The notes: generated from the letters alone by a model not told the origin. A DNA stretch of 64,000 bases from Cololabis saira (GCF_033807715.1 NC_084587.1:11453916-11517915); one strand, 5' to 3'. Numbered from the stretch's first letter, positions 20,323 to 32,369 are shown. Made by a program: numbers and translations.

Positions 20323-21710
20323 ATAACTAATCAGAGCCATTTCCACTGGTACAGAACACACCAAACTAATCACAATCACTTCTTTTACTTTCTTTGTTTG
20401 TCCGATTAGTTTTATGCCCTTTTCTGAATCTTCTGGTCCTGCGCCTCGGAATCAAAGCTGAATCCGGAGGAGCCAAACTAACTATAAATTAAGGAGGTGG
20501 CAGGTACTGTATACCAGTGTCCCATTGAAAAAGCAACAGAGATTTAAACCCCTTTTTCAGGCTTTGAAGACATTAATTAGATAATTACATCCTGAAAAGA
20601 ATCCAAGGAACTTCTGTTGAAATGCTGTTTGACTTTGTCAGGGTTGTATTGATTGGCCTTTTGCTTTCTGGTTGACATTTATAGGCTAGCTCAGGCCTTT
20701 CACCTGTTGTCCTTTTAAAAGCCACCCCTTCATAAACACCGGCCCACTGATGATAAAGATATTCTAACCTCTTTCCCAGCGGAGCAGTGCCGGAGGAGCA
20801 AAGCTATCTTAAAGCCACAACGTGTATCCACTGATGCATTGATCACTGCAGAGAGTAAGTTTACATGCGGCTTTGATAAGAGGAAGATGGAAAAATGCAG
20901 CATTTTGCTGCATAATAGCTTCATAACAGCCTGAAGTCTCATCAGAAAGCCAGTAAACTCCTCAGGCAGTTCATTCAGTCCCTTATAGCGGACTACTGTG
21001 GAGTACCTCCTCCTGATTATCCATCATGCCTTGAAAACAGCAAATCTGTTAATGTTGGATGTTACACAGTTTCAGCTTTTCTCTGTGTAATTTAGTCCCA
21101 GCCCAGGTGTGGTCAGGGGTCTCCACGGTGTCCATGGAGAGGGTGATGGCTAGACAAAAGTCCAAGGAGAAACTGCCCCTATAAACCACCACTTTGAAAA
21201 CAAGCCGAGAGAGAATCTCCTGTGATTTAAAGGTTACACATTTGATGCCTGCAAAATGAAGAAAAGGGGAGCAATATCATTGACCTTAAATCCTTTGTGA
21301 GTCTACAAAAACAACTGCAGCAGAGTGGTTGCTTTTGTGTCAGTGTGTTTTATGTCAGGCAGAGGAAGAAAAAAAAAGGAGCATATTGCAGCTTGTTGCT
21401 TATAAAATTTCTGATAAATATAATTTGATCAAGCAGTCATGAGTCCCTCCTGACATCTTTTCACCGTTTTGCCATAAACAAGGCTCTTTGTGACCCGCCC
21501 ACGGCCCCAAAGGCCTCATATTCACGGCGTGACTACTGGTTTGTGGGCATTTGATCAACTGCAACTGTGTTAGGGAGTATGGGAATACACTCCACTTTAA
21601 CACGATAACAAGCAGCCTGAAGCTGATTCTTCGTCTTGCAGTTCAGTTTCAGAATCCAGGTTTTTTTTTATGATAATAAAAAATGTAAAAAAATGAACAC
21701 TATTCTGTAA
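20323..21710. other. No gene or repeat recognised
   Basis: About 1.4 kb of apparently unique sequence without a convincing coding frame. Confidence 0.5.
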
Positions 21711-21714
21711 TATT

Positions 21715-21963
21715 AAAGGAGCATGAGGCAGGATTTATGAAAATTATTTTTTTTTTGCACAAAAGTTGTCCATATCTCTTTGATTCACTGTGACCGTAAA
21801 AAGTCGGATAAACCATTCAGGAAAAGATCGCAAATTAGCGGTCACGGGTCATACTGCACCGCGGCGAAATGGAGTGACGGAGAAGTCCGAAGGGTTCACG
21901 ACGGCGTCACGGCGACGGCGTGTGCTCTGCGTTGGTTTGACGCAGAACCATAATTCAGGTTTA
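21715..21963. mobile_element. Partial TTAA element (family B-like left end) plus half of a Harbinger-like foldback
   Basis: After TTAA at about 21713 the sequence starts AGGAGCATGAGGCAGGATTT, the same terminus as the complete element at 22000-22494, then diverges. At 21915-21960 CTCTGCGTTGGTTTGACGCA and AACCATAATTCAGGT match the right half of the Harbinger-like foldbacks at 3100 and 37519. Both elements are incomplete here. Confidence 0.5.
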
Positions 21964-21999
21964 AGCCTCCAACAAGACTCAAAATGTAATTTCACTTAA

Positions 22000-22494
22000 A
22001 GGAGCGTGAGGCAGGATTGAGGCAGGATTTATGAAAAAAATTCGTATATGTTTTACGTTTTCTAGTAATAATGTCAGATGAAGCGTTCCAAACCAAAAAG
22101 AATGAGCCCTCTAGCGTATCTCTCCGTTGCCTTGAACGGGCTGTGTGCTGCAAAATGTGCTGCAATTCCGGACCGGAATTTCCCGCGCTGTCCTGCGGAT
22201 GTGACGTCAAATGACGCTGCATGCACGTTCTCGGCGGCGCACGAGTAAACATTGGATACGCGTTTGAGTCTTGGAGGCAGCTTCAACTTGAACTGGGACT
22301 GAAAACAGATGCTGACATGGCTCATTTCCTACTGACCAGGTAAGATAACATTGTAAGTCATATTTAGAGCTTGATTTGAAAATCACATGAGATTACACAC
22401 GCGCTCCCGTGCCGGCTTCGCTGTTGGCTGCAGGAACCCCGACGGTCGTCGTGGCGCTAATGAGTCTCATTTCTTATTCTTGCCTCATGCTCCT
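22000..22494 (+). mobile_element. TTAA-flanked (piggyBac-like) MITE, family B, copy 1
   Basis: TTAA flanks at 21996-21999 and 22495-22498. The ends are AGGAGCGTGAGGCAGGA and the complement of AGGAGCATGAGGCAAGA. A shorter, internally deleted, inverted copy lies at 63280-63608. An exon-like stretch ends in CCAG/GTAAGA, a good splice donor, at about 22340. Confidence 0.8.
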
Positions 22495-22630
22495 TTAACA
22501 TACAGTATATATGTGGCAGGGTGAGTGCGACGGGGCCGACCGAAGGATGGAGAGACACAGAGTTTAGTGCAGAATCCCTTTATTTGCCACAAATCACCGC
22601 CAACATGTGCACAAGCATACCCGTACCTCC

Positions 22631-22803
22631 TCCCGCGCTGCTGCGACGAACCTCAGGTGTGGCGCAGGGGTGGGTCGCCCCGCGGCCACGAGCGCTTCTA
22701 GCGCGGCGAGCTGCCGCTCGCCCTCCTCACGGAAGACGGCCGTTATGTCCGCCATGGCCTGGGCGAGCGCGTCCAGGGCCCGCTCCGTGCCTCTCTCGTC
22801 CAT
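22631..22803 (-). pseudogene. gag: gag N-terminal fragment, second unit
   Basis: A start codon at 22803, downstream of a TGGCGCCCAACGG primer binding site, opens a frame beginning MDERGTERALDALAQAMADI. It is acidic, alanine-rich and probably helical. After about 57 codons the frame runs back into LTR sequence at the GAGGAGGTACGGG junction, so capsid and nucleocapsid regions are absent. It is not able to make a working Gag. Confidence 0.7.
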
Positions 22804-22946
22804 CCTTCGAGGCCGTTGGGCGCCAGTGTGGAAGGGCGAGTGCCACGGGGCCCAACCGAAGGATGGAGAGACACAGAGTTTAGTGCAGAATCCCTTTATT
22901 TGCCACAAATCACCGCCAACATGTGGACAAGCATACCCGTACCTCC

Positions 22947-23119
22947 TCCCGCGCTGCTGCGACGAACCTCAGGTGTGGCGCAGGGGTGGGTCGCCCCGCG
23001 GCCACGAGCGCTTCTAGCGCGGCGAGCTGCCGCTCGCCCTCCTCACGGAAGACGGCCGTTATGTCCGCCATGGCCTGGGCGAGCGCGTCCAGGGCCCGCT
23101 CCGTGCCTCTCTCGTCCAT
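22947..23119 (-). pseudogene. gag: gag N-terminal fragment, first unit
   Basis: Essentially the same sequence as the fragment at 22631-22803, offset by 316 bp. It starts at 23119 after its own primer binding site and is cut at the same GAGGAGGTACGGG junction. The identical break in both copies shows that one event produced the unit and it was then amplified. Confidence 0.7.
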
Positions 23120-23384
23120 CCTTCGAGGCCGTTGGGCGCCAGTGTGGAAGGGCGAGTGCCACGGGGCCCGACCGAAGGATGGAGAGACACAGAGTTTAGT
23201 GCAGAATCCCTTTATTTGCCACAAATCACCGCCAACATGTGGACAAGCATACCCGTACCTCCTCCGACCCCTCGCTGCTGTCCAGCTCCGCCTTATAAGG
23301 CAGGCAGGGTGGAGAGAACCAGCCACTCAGGCGGATGGGACACAGGTGCGTGTCCCATCAACCTCTCCACCCTGCCACAATATA

Positions 23385-25655
23385 TATCATAGCAGCAGCA
23401 ATTAACATGAATTAGAATATGGAGGTGTTATATACTGTAGGTGCCTAAGGACACACCTGAGCGGGAAAGGTTTTGTTTTCCCGGGGATGTGAGAGGGGTC
23501 TCGTGTGTGATGTCCAACCCTCCATATGTGTTCCACGCTCCTCCTAAACCCCTTTAAATCCATCCTAACATATACACTTTGTATGTTGTGGTTTAATAAT
23601 TCCTAAAACTGCAGTTAAAAAACAGAGCAGGGCGACTTTGTAGAGACCTTTTCATTTCTTCTTTTTCTTTTTTTCTTTCCGAGGCTTCGAAACGATAATT
23701 TGACTGCCGACTGGTGTTTGTTTTAACCTTTGGCTCACAGCTCTCACATCAACAAAAATGACATCGCTCCGGAATATATATTTTCTTCTCTCTTTTCTTT
23801 TTTTTATTTGTCAGGGGAAAGTGAAGCAAACACGGTTGGTCCTTTCAGCTATGCGCTGTTTAACATTCTGGGTAAGTTGCACATGTTTACGCCGGGGAGC
23901 AGCTCAGCACAGCCGGTTTTCGTCTGTTGACCACTCAGCAGCTCCGGCGGACCCAAGGTTGCGTCTTACTCAAGGGCAAATGGTTGAAAGTGGTGACAGG
24001 TCCTTCAAGGCCTAACCCTCATCCGTTTGCTTTTGTTTTATGTAGCTTTTTGAAAAAAAAAAAGATACTTAAGGGAAGTAGTATTAATATTCTCCACAAA
24101 CCAGAACACGAAAAGCTGAATTAATATTAATACGATTTTTTTTTTTTAGCTAGTGTAGAAGGTTGACTCACTGTTCTTGAATTTCTGTACCCAAAAAGCA
24201 TCTCAGTCTCTCTTAAGTGCATATGTTTATCTTTTTTCCCCCCCTTTGTATCTGCCATCCTTTAACAATCCCAGAGGGTCTGGGCCCAAATTTTGACTCG
24301 CCAACTACAATGATGATGTTTATGGTAACTCCCTGAGAATGCTTTGCTGCATTTGAAGCAGACATGACAACAAACGGAAATGGAGGGGGACGGGGGCGAG
24401 ATGGGCCCAGGGCCTTTCGTTTCATTTTCAGCCTTCAGTTATTCATCCGTGTTCTAAGTCCATCGCTCACACTCACTTAAGAATCCCCAGATCGCATCAA
24501 AAATGGAATTGGGCGAATGCTGGTTTTCTTTCTCGGCAGTCCTACCGTACGCATAAAGAAGGACAAAAGAAATCGAGTTGAGATGTCCGAATTCATTAAT
24601 TCCAAATGCATCTCTGACCTCTTCATATCTGAAAGTGGGGAAGACAGTGCTGCCCGTCTTCCCTCGTTTATCGATTGCCACGCGGGAAAAAAAAATACAT
24701 GTTCTCGTTGGAGATAGGTGCGCTGTCATATTTAAGGACAGCGCGTTGCCTCATAAACATCTGAGTCCATCAATCATGGAGCTTGTCAGTTTTACATTCT
24801 TGTCTGTTGAGATATAAGGCTTGAAGTGATTGTGCTGCAGTCACAGATGAATAATCTATGTGTCTGCTAAATTCTGCCTTCATCCTGCTGGGAAATGAAT
24901 ACCAAACCAGCAGTGCTCAGCGAGGTGTGGGACTCAAATCCCCGGCTCTCTTCTTTTATCTTTTGGTGCAAATATTTGTCTCATGAATTTCTCTGCCGAG
25001 TGTTCTCAGAGATATTATGTCCCCGAGATATAGCACAAGTTCTCCTCGACATTTATTCAAATCTTTATTATCTGTTCACAGTCTCCTTAAAGCTCTTAGC
25101 TCAGGGAGTATTGCATTCATACGTTTTGCCGCTGCAATGTGTACAGAGGGTTGTACCGCGTCCTGATGGTGTGAAATGTATTTGTCAGCCAGGAGTCTGA
25201 GCAGTGGGCTACCTGGCTTTGTAATGTGTTAATTTGCCCCCAGAATGCATCACTCTGCCCAGATTAATTAGTACTGCAGAGATGACTTAAAGGTCGCAGC
25301 CCGGGGATCAGTCAATAGGGCCTTTTCTGCCTCGGGACGCCCCTGGATAAGGTAAATGAATACGTGAGGACTGAGCGGAAGAGCGGGAAGCAACGACGTG
25401 CTTTTGCTGTGCGTTGTGCACGTGTAGAAATTGACTTCGTTATGGCACCGTGTGGACGGACCAGGTGCTGTGTTTCATCAAATTTGTAGAAGGAACTTAC
25501 TGTTACACAAAAAACATCAAAGTAAACAAAACAGGTTTTAAATAAATTACACATTCAGAATTGAATTGGCCAATCTTTAAATAAAACATTCATGCGAAAT
25601 CTTTTAATTCTGAGTTGGTTTCTTGTGTAAAAACATGATAAAAAATATAAACTGA
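23385..25655. other. No gene or repeat recognised
   Basis: About 2.3 kb of mixed composition. Open frames up to about 101 codons (24895-25200) show no recognisable domain. No paired transposon ends were found. Confidence 0.4.
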
Positions 25656-26111
25656 CTGTAACTTATGAGGCATGTTTGGCAAATACAGCCTCAGACAACT
25701 TCCTTCAGCATGCAGCTATTTATTTAACGAAAATAAAACAAAAAAGAAAAAAATAATATGGGCAATAGTAAGTACCCCCGTAATTCACTAGCTTCTCCAT
25801 CCACCTCTCACAACAATAATGTAAAGCAGTCATTTCCTGTATGACTTTATTCATCTCCCACATTATTTTGGAGGAAATTTTGCCTTTTTTTCTTCATAAC
25901 ATGGCTTCATTTCTTTGACTCTCTTAAAATAATATTCCAGAGTTAAAACAACCCCCTGGTGTATTTTTAGATGGTAAGGAGTAGGAACTTTCATTAGGGA
26001 CCAAAACAATGTAAGCAGTTTTGTGTGTGAATGGAATATGTGTTTACAGCAAAATGGCAATTAATGTTAGCACCTGGGGCAATAGACCTTCCTCAAAATA
26101 AATCACTTGTA

Positions 26112-26149
26112 GGCCTCCAACAAGACTCAAAATGTAATTTCACTTAAGT
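26112..26149. repeat. Short repeat containing an empty TTAA site
   Basis: GCCTCCAACAAGACTCAAAA followed by TGTAATTTCACTTAA occurs here and at 21965-21999. At 21999 the TTAA is the insertion point of the family B MITE; here it is unoccupied. Confidence 0.85.
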
Positions 26150-26394
26150 GATAGTCTGGATGGAATCTTTACACACCAAGTTCATTTTAACTTTGTCTGT
26201 GTACAAGAAGTTTTATTAAAAGGACTGTTTGTTTGATTCTGTCAAATGTTTTCTTAAAGCACATTTGAAACAACCAAAGTTGACTAAAGTTCTGCACAGA
26301 TAAAGTGCATAGCAACAATAACGATTATATAAAACTATGATTAAATGCATCCCTTAAGATAAAAACCACAATAGATGGAATATGGATGTCAAAC

Positions 26395-26520
26395 TAAACT
26401 GAAAGCCAGTGAAAAGAGGAGGTTTTTCAATGCGTATTTAAAAGTCCCCAACCTTTTAAACAGAATCTAACGTGGGGTGTTAAATTGTTCCACAATTTAG
26501 GAGCAGTTATTGCAAAGGCT
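26395..26520 (-). pseudogene. LINE reverse transcriptase C-terminal fragment
   Basis: The minus strand reads ITAPKLWNNLTPHVR, which matches the APRLWNxLP segment near the C-terminus of L2/CR1-type LINE ORF2 proteins. Frameshifts follow before a KNLLF-like motif. Only this short piece survives. Confidence 0.5.
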
Positions 26521-26809
26521 CAGACAAAGGTTGACCTTTCCAGCCTCTCCATCTTTAATTTCATCCAACGTCACTTCACACTTCAATCACTGTTCCTCTG
26601 ATGTGTAAAGCTTTAACACCCATTCTAAAAGGTTCACACCGGTAGAGGAGTGGAGTGGCTGGCTCAGCTGACCAAAAGAAGCTGCGTCGGATAGAGAAGA
26701 GGGAAAACATGCTTAAACGTAGGGCTGGTAGAATAGAAATCGTGAATGTGAAAATGTGAATTGTGAAAATTATTGTGAAATAAAAAGGTATTAAAAAAAA
26801 AAAAAAAAG

Positions 26810-27866
26810 TAGGGCTGGGTATCAATTCAAATGTCAAGAATCGATTCGATTACAATTCTTAAGATTCAGAATCCATTATCGGGATTTGATTCGATCCGAT
26901 ATTGATATGGATTAGTGTTATTAAAAAAATGTTTTTGTACTGTTGCCTGAATTATATGACTGTAAAATAAATAGTGAAATAATAATTTCACAATAATTAT
27001 TGTAAAATAACTAATAAATAAATAAATAGGCCTTTCAATATCCATTTAAAATGCAAAAAAGAAAGAATTTGCAACAGCTCATGCAGTAAACAAATCATTT
27101 TAGCTTATCTAATTTATTCTGTCACCAGACACACAGCTTGCCATGAAGCACCAGGCATTATTCAGGTATGTCATGACAAACCATGTGTCCGATATCAGAA
27201 GAAACCAAAACAAGCTATAGTAAATATAGATAATATGAACTTCATTGAACTAATATAACATTATGAAATTTAAGCTGAAATATCCAAAGCACTGAACACG
27301 GGTTTTGCACGGGTGGGCGTGTGTATGAGTGTGTCCGTGTGTAACGTGTCTGGTGATTAAAAGATCTGCAAGTTTCTCCAGCACACGGTTCACTGGACAC
27401 GGAAGGATACGTGCGAGGATCACTTACAGAGTGAAAAGCATAAACGTTACATAAATTGTGCATGAACTGTAGCTTCTGCGCTGATTTCTCAGGCGGCCGC
27501 TTCAACATGTTTGTTTTGTTCATGAGGGCAGCGGGGGCGGGAGGGGGCAGAGAAGCATGCAGTGTCCCCGGCTTATAGTGACCCTTCTTGCAGCATTTTC
27601 TCGAAAGAAAAGTTCATTTAGTTCAGGAGTTTTAAAAACCAGCGTTTTGTTAACGATACCGCTGCTCTTCGACGCCATGTTCATTGTTTGATAGTTTCAC
27701 ACCACGCGCATGTGTGAATTAAATGACGTGACTACTGGGATTAAAGTTCACCGGGTGAAAATGTAATAATGAAAAATAATCGATCTTTAGACATACGAAT
27801 CGATTTTTAGGAATTAATATGAGAATCGATTTAGAATCGGAAAATCTTTTTTTCAACACAGGCCTA
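26810..27866. mobile_element. hAT-like nonautonomous element
   Basis: It starts TAGGGCTGGGTATCAATTC and ends near TTCAACACAGGCCTA, with many ATCGATT/AATCGAT motifs near both ends, as in other fish hAT MITEs. An A-tract adjoins the left end and no clean 8-bp TSD is visible. The interior has no transposase frame. Confidence 0.6.
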
Positions 27867-28689
27867 CTTACAAGGGAGCTGTTGTGCTGCATTTTCATCA
27901 AAACATCGCTTAGACATTTATGAAAGACCTCTGATATTTTTGAAACCTGTGAAAACTGGACATATGTTTTCTTTATGGTTCAGTCAGCATTTAGGTTCAG
28001 GTCTGAACTTTCACTTCGCCCCAAACTTTGATTATTTTGTTTTTCAGTTATTCTCATGATAATTGTCATGTTGCATGACCCGATTTCGACCAAACTCTTG
28101 CCGTTGGACAGATGGCCTCACAACTGCTTCTAGAATGCTCTGGTAAACACAGGAGTTTATAGTCAACTGGACGGTGATAAGGTTGCAAAATAACGTAGAG
28201 AAAACGTTTGTGCTTAATAGTGTATATGAAGAAGTTTTGCAAAAATGCCACGTTTGGTTTTCCCCAAAAATGGTGCTGTTCATTAAAGGCTAAATACCTC
28301 AACTTTAGTCTCATCTGTCCATAACACCTTGTTCTGGGGGTTGTGGTTTGTTAAAATACTGACTTGTGAACCTTAACCTTCCTTTCATTTTCTGTTTAGA
28401 CTAAAGAGGTTTTTCTCCTGGAAACCCTCCCAAGCAATCCTCAGTTATTCAGGCATCTTCTAACTGTGCTGTCAAGAAGTTTAACATTCAACATGCTCAG
28501 TGGGGCCTGTAGATTCTGTTTTTTTGTTTGTTTTTTTGTTTTAATTTCTCTGCCCATTACCCTGTCTGACCTCGGCAAATGTGCTGGGATAGCCACTCGC
28601 GGCTAGAGTTGCAACTGTCTTGAATTCTTTCCAGGTGTGACTAATCTTTCTTACTGTGAAACCCTACACTTTAAATTGGTTGTATGTAC

Positions 28690-30394
28690 TGTTGTGCCAC
28701 AGCGGGTTAGCTAAACTGTCCAGTTATCGAAGGGTTATTAATAATTTTATTAATAATTATTAATAATTAATAAAGTCGACTATTTATCAAATTGAATGAT
28801 CAAAAGTGATAAAAAGATCCTCGGGGCACCACCCTGGGCCTTATACCAGGGAAATGATAACTTTTAACAGCAGAAAATCAGTCTCAGATGATTAGGATTA
28901 TTCTGCAGAACAGTAAATCTTAATATCACTTACAGAATAACAATTGAAGGGTGAGATTCGAGCACTGGCTCTGCTCAAACAATCAGTTTGTGACCAAAAT
29001 CTGTATGAAATAACAACAACCACTCATTAAAAATCAATCAGAATTTATTTACATACGGGTATCGAAGCAGATTTAAATAAATACCCAAATAAATCCTGAT
29101 GGCACACTACATTATTATAAAACCATTAATTAACTAGAAAAACAACAATCAATAAAAATGAAATGAAAGTTAAATGCATGGAATGAAAAAAAAGAATCAA
29201 AGCAATAACAAAGATGATATCAACGAACATCTATGGTTTAAAACATTGTGGCTGCACAAAGATGGCTGCAGTGTTTAAAGACGGCAGGACTCTGTGGTAT
29301 TTAAAGATGGACGCGCCCTCGCCACGTGCAATCGGACCGGATGGCAAACGCGGGCGTTTCAAACGTGACTACGGCAGAAAACAACGACTACCAAATAATC
29401 AGACGCGATAATGATAACAATGATGATGATGTATGCAGTAATCTCAGTTCGGAACACAGATTTAGCTCTGAAACGCTCAAATTTACTGATAACCAGGGAT
29501 CACAACTTCACACACAGTTCTGAACCGCTCTTAGTCCTACTGATCACCGGGGCTCACGACCTCCGGGAAAGCTCACAACCGGGCGAGACGCCGGCCGTCA
29601 GTCCAGGAAACCGTTCCGATTCCTGCGCGGTCAGCAGACAGGGGCTCGGACGGGGAATAGGGCTTCAGTCGGAGCGTTCAGTCGCAGCGGTGTCCAAGTC
29701 TGATGGCCGGGAGCGCGTGGGCGGCGTGAGCTCGGATCTGTAAAACTTAAAGAGGACAGAGTTTAGTGGGAGCCGGAGCCTCACGGGGACCGCGGCTCCG
29801 TGGACCGCAGGTCCAACGGGCCGGCCCGATCCGATGCGGGCCTTACACCTCCCCCCAGCCGGGAGAAAAGGAGATGGGATCTTGGCCCGGAGCCAAAAGA
29901 TCCAGCTCGGATGAGATGTTGTGGGGAAGAGAGAAAAAGGGAGAGAGGGACGCAGCGCCGCGGTCCGCGCCGTGGATCCTCGGATCCTCCGGCCGGACCA
30001 GCTGGAGCACGCCGCAGATCTCTCCTCTTACCCCCCCTTTTGGGGGGGGGAGGTCGTGGTCCCTTTGGCCCGGAGCCAAAGGTGGACGAACTGACCCACT
30101 GGTGATGAAGGGAGAAGAGAGAGAAAAAAGGAGCAACCGAGGGATTTGAGTCCTCCGCGCGCTGCGGTGACGTCATCGGTGCCTCGTTTGCGATTGGATG
30201 CGCGCTGCTTGTAGGCGCCGCCCCCCCACGCAAGGCATGCTGGGGGTTGTAGTTCATGGCAAGGTGGCCATTTTAGGAGGCACATTACAGCCGATTTTCG
30301 GCTGAGCAGTCTCAAAGTTGAATATACACATTCACAAAATGTTCATGCATTTATAAGTTCAGAGTTCACATGAGCATATGGGCGAGGTCCAACA
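28690..30394. mobile_element. Solo LTR, 1.7 kb, inserted in the old Tc1/mariner-like transposon
   Basis: The block runs from TGTTGTGCCACAGC to GAGGTCCAACA, so it has TG...CA ends with a short TGTTG/CAACA inverted repeat. GTAC is duplicated at 28686-28689 and 30395-30398. The transposon sequence on both sides becomes continuous when the block is removed. No internal retroviral gene is present. The right part is GC-rich and carries a promoter-like cluster (30168-30255), hinting that it reads on the minus strand. A repeated TGGCCCGGAGCCAAA motif occurs at about 29883 and 30067. It could be from an ERV or another LTR class. Confidence 0.65.
30168..30255 (-). promoter_or_regulatory. Promoter-like cluster in the LTR: CRE, CCAAT, ZNF143-like and YY1-like sites
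   Basis: TGACGTCA (a full CRE palindrome) lies at 30168-30175. An inverted CCAAT box (GATTGG) is at about 30192. The complement of GCATGCTGGGGGTTGTAGTT (from about 30236) fits the ZNF143/THAP11 motif ACTACAAYTCCCAGCATGC. GGTGGCCATTTT (about 30263) resembles a YY1 site. Such clusters mark CpG-rich promoters; activity here is inference. Confidence 0.5.
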
Positions 30395-30585
30395 GTACAG
30401 TTACAATTGCTTTGCTAAAACCAATACTTGCATCTCTCCCTCTTGGCATTTTGTTAATACAATGAGACACACCTGAATGCAAAATGTCTCCTTTTACAGA
30501 AACCTACACACTTGCTTATGATCATGTCAGAAATGACAATTAGCAGCACCTCACTACTTACCCTCTTACATCCTACAGCAGCCGC

Positions 30586-31990
30586 ATAATATGGCACTGT
30601 GATAAAAGTGGTATGTTGTCGTTTGTTTAGGTATTAGGTATTGTATTAGGTATTGTATTTTTCTCTTACTAAGAGCCACGATGATCAGATGATTTTTATG
30701 AATTTTTTTACACAAAAGAAACAGAATTGAAAGAGAGTGTACTTTGTTTTAGTATGTTGTATGGGAGCTTTAGGGAGAGTAGTGTCCTTCTTCATTGCAT
30801 TTCCAAAAATGTAATAAAGCAGCATAAATCTGTAGGGTATCTATTAGCTCTGACACAGGAGGTAAACATGACTATGTAGGACTTGAACAGCCTACTACTC
30901 CACACACAGCAGGTAGGTCAGGATATTGCTTTGGAAATGTAGGATTTATTTTATTTCATGTTATCCTATTGCAGCTGCAGCCAAACCTACTTTCTTATTA
31001 ATGACAACAGTCCACTCTGTGAAACTCACACATCTGGATTGCTCAAGGCTCAAAGAGTTTTACTTGAGGGAAGAAAAAGGTAGAACACAAAGGAAGACTG
31101 ATAAATATCAATACTGACTTTAAATGTAGTATTTTTTTTAAGTACTCCCGAAAGAAAATAATTTTTTTTTGGGATGAAATATTCCAAAAGTGAGGCAGAA
31201 ATATGAAGAAGAGGAGCACTGAAATGAAAAGAAAGCAGTACAGATGTATCATCATAACCACCCAGCTCTTAAGCATGATTTATGGGTCTATGTAGGAACT
31301 GTGCACAGAGCTTTTGGGGTTTATATCACAGAGTGTACAAAACAATGGACGGAGCACTCGGTCACTTGACCCAACGGTTCCAGTTTTGAAGCCTGTTTCT
31401 CCTCGTACGGGGTGCAGGTTTGAAGCCCGCGGAAACACACCCACCGTGTGTCGATCAAAGTTAGCTTTGCTCCCACATCCTTCAGCTGAACCCTGCGGAA
31501 ATATCTGCAGCGCTGCCATCAGACGGAATAGCGGAATAAACCGCTTAACATGTTGACTCGACAGTGAAATCAGAAATAACAGTTGCGTTTACCTGAGGCT
31601 GGTTAATACAAACGGGTGGTTGCTTCGCTAAGCGTGGTAGCATGACAATTACAGATGAGGAAATGATAACGGTTAGCCACTGGCTGAGCCACTCAGTCAA
31701 TCACATTAGAAATGCATTTTATGCTTTTTATAAACTCTCCTGGTGTGGTACAAAAACATTCACCCCTCTCAGAGTTGTCATGGGTTTACAATCAAACGAT
31801 TAAGACCAAAAATGTTTCTTTTAAATCATGTTGTAAATATGTTTGTTTCCCTTCTAAAGTTGGACATTTTAACACGGAGGTCAATGGAGATTGACTTACT
31901 TTTGGAGCCAGCTTCCAGCGGCCAGTTGAGGAACTGCAACAAATCTTAGTTCTGCACCAGACCAAAAGTAAGATGGTCGGCGCTTGGTGT
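30586..31990. other. No gene or repeat recognised
   Basis: About 1.4 kb of AT-rich DNA with only short open frames. Confidence 0.5.
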
Positions 31991-32369
31991 TTATTATCTA
32001 GGGTTGCCACCCGTCCCGTAATATACGGAATTGTCCTTTATTTGAGAAAAAAATGTTGCGTCCCTTATTGAACTAATACGGGACGCAATTTGTCCCGTAT
32101 TTTCATTAACGCCCCATACACACGTCTGTTACACACACATCACCACTAAATTTAACAATAATGAACAAAATAAAACACAGGAAACATTAATGCCAGCAAA
32201 ATCTTTGTGGCGGGACAACCGTACCTGCTGCGTCTGTGCCCAGATCAAATATGTGCCAGACAGCGGGGAGGACTCGGGCTTCACCTCCAGGTAGGGGTTG
32301 GGAACTGGGAATTAAAAGTTGTGTTACGTATTGAACCAATACGGACATATATTATGCTCTTATTTATTA

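Larger units (their letters stand above)
22512..23379 (-). mobile_element. LTR with two extra internal R-U5/PBS/gag units
   Basis: The element is bounded by an exact 5-bp duplication ATATA (22507-22511, 23380-23384). Its ends are TGTGGCAGGGTG and CACCCTGCCACA. Read on the minus strand it starts as an LTR with a TATAAGG box (about 23295) and an AATAAA polyA signal. After the LTR end comes TGGCGCCCAACGG, a typical primer binding site, then the start of a gag gene. At GAGGAGGTACGGG in gag the sequence jumps back into the LTR. The 316-bp unit thus occurs three times, the last ending as a normal LTR 3' end. Superfamily is probably Ty3/Gypsy by its primer binding site, but no pol is present to confirm it. 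Confidence 0.8.
25656..30585 (-). mobile_element. Old Tc1/mariner-like transposon, interrupted by several insertions
   Basis: Three separated blocks (about 25660-26110, 27890-28689 and 30399-30585) match, in order, one widespread fish DNA transposon as I remember it. Landmarks are GCATGCAGCTATTTATTTAA at one end, TGTTGCATGACCCGATTTCG, GGACAGATGGCCTCACA and TCTCATCTGTCCATAACACC in the middle, and CCTCTTGGCATTTTGTTAA after the solo LTR. The matches are diverged and no frame is open. Assignment to Tc1/mariner is from memory of the family, not from a surviving motif. Confidence 0.5.

Noticed and set aside
22541..23378. CRISPR or satellite DNA
   Set aside because: The 316-bp period consists of identifiable LTR, primer site and gag segments within one target duplication, so it is a rearranged retroelement.
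22521..23405. Several plus-strand open frames of 120-160 codons
   Set aside because: They are antisense shadows of the GC-rich LTR and gag fragments that read on the minus strand.
29766..30257. Overlapping GC-rich open frames of 95-158 codons on both strands
   Set aside because: Open on several frames because of GC content inside the solo LTR; no Gag or accessory protein feature was recognised.
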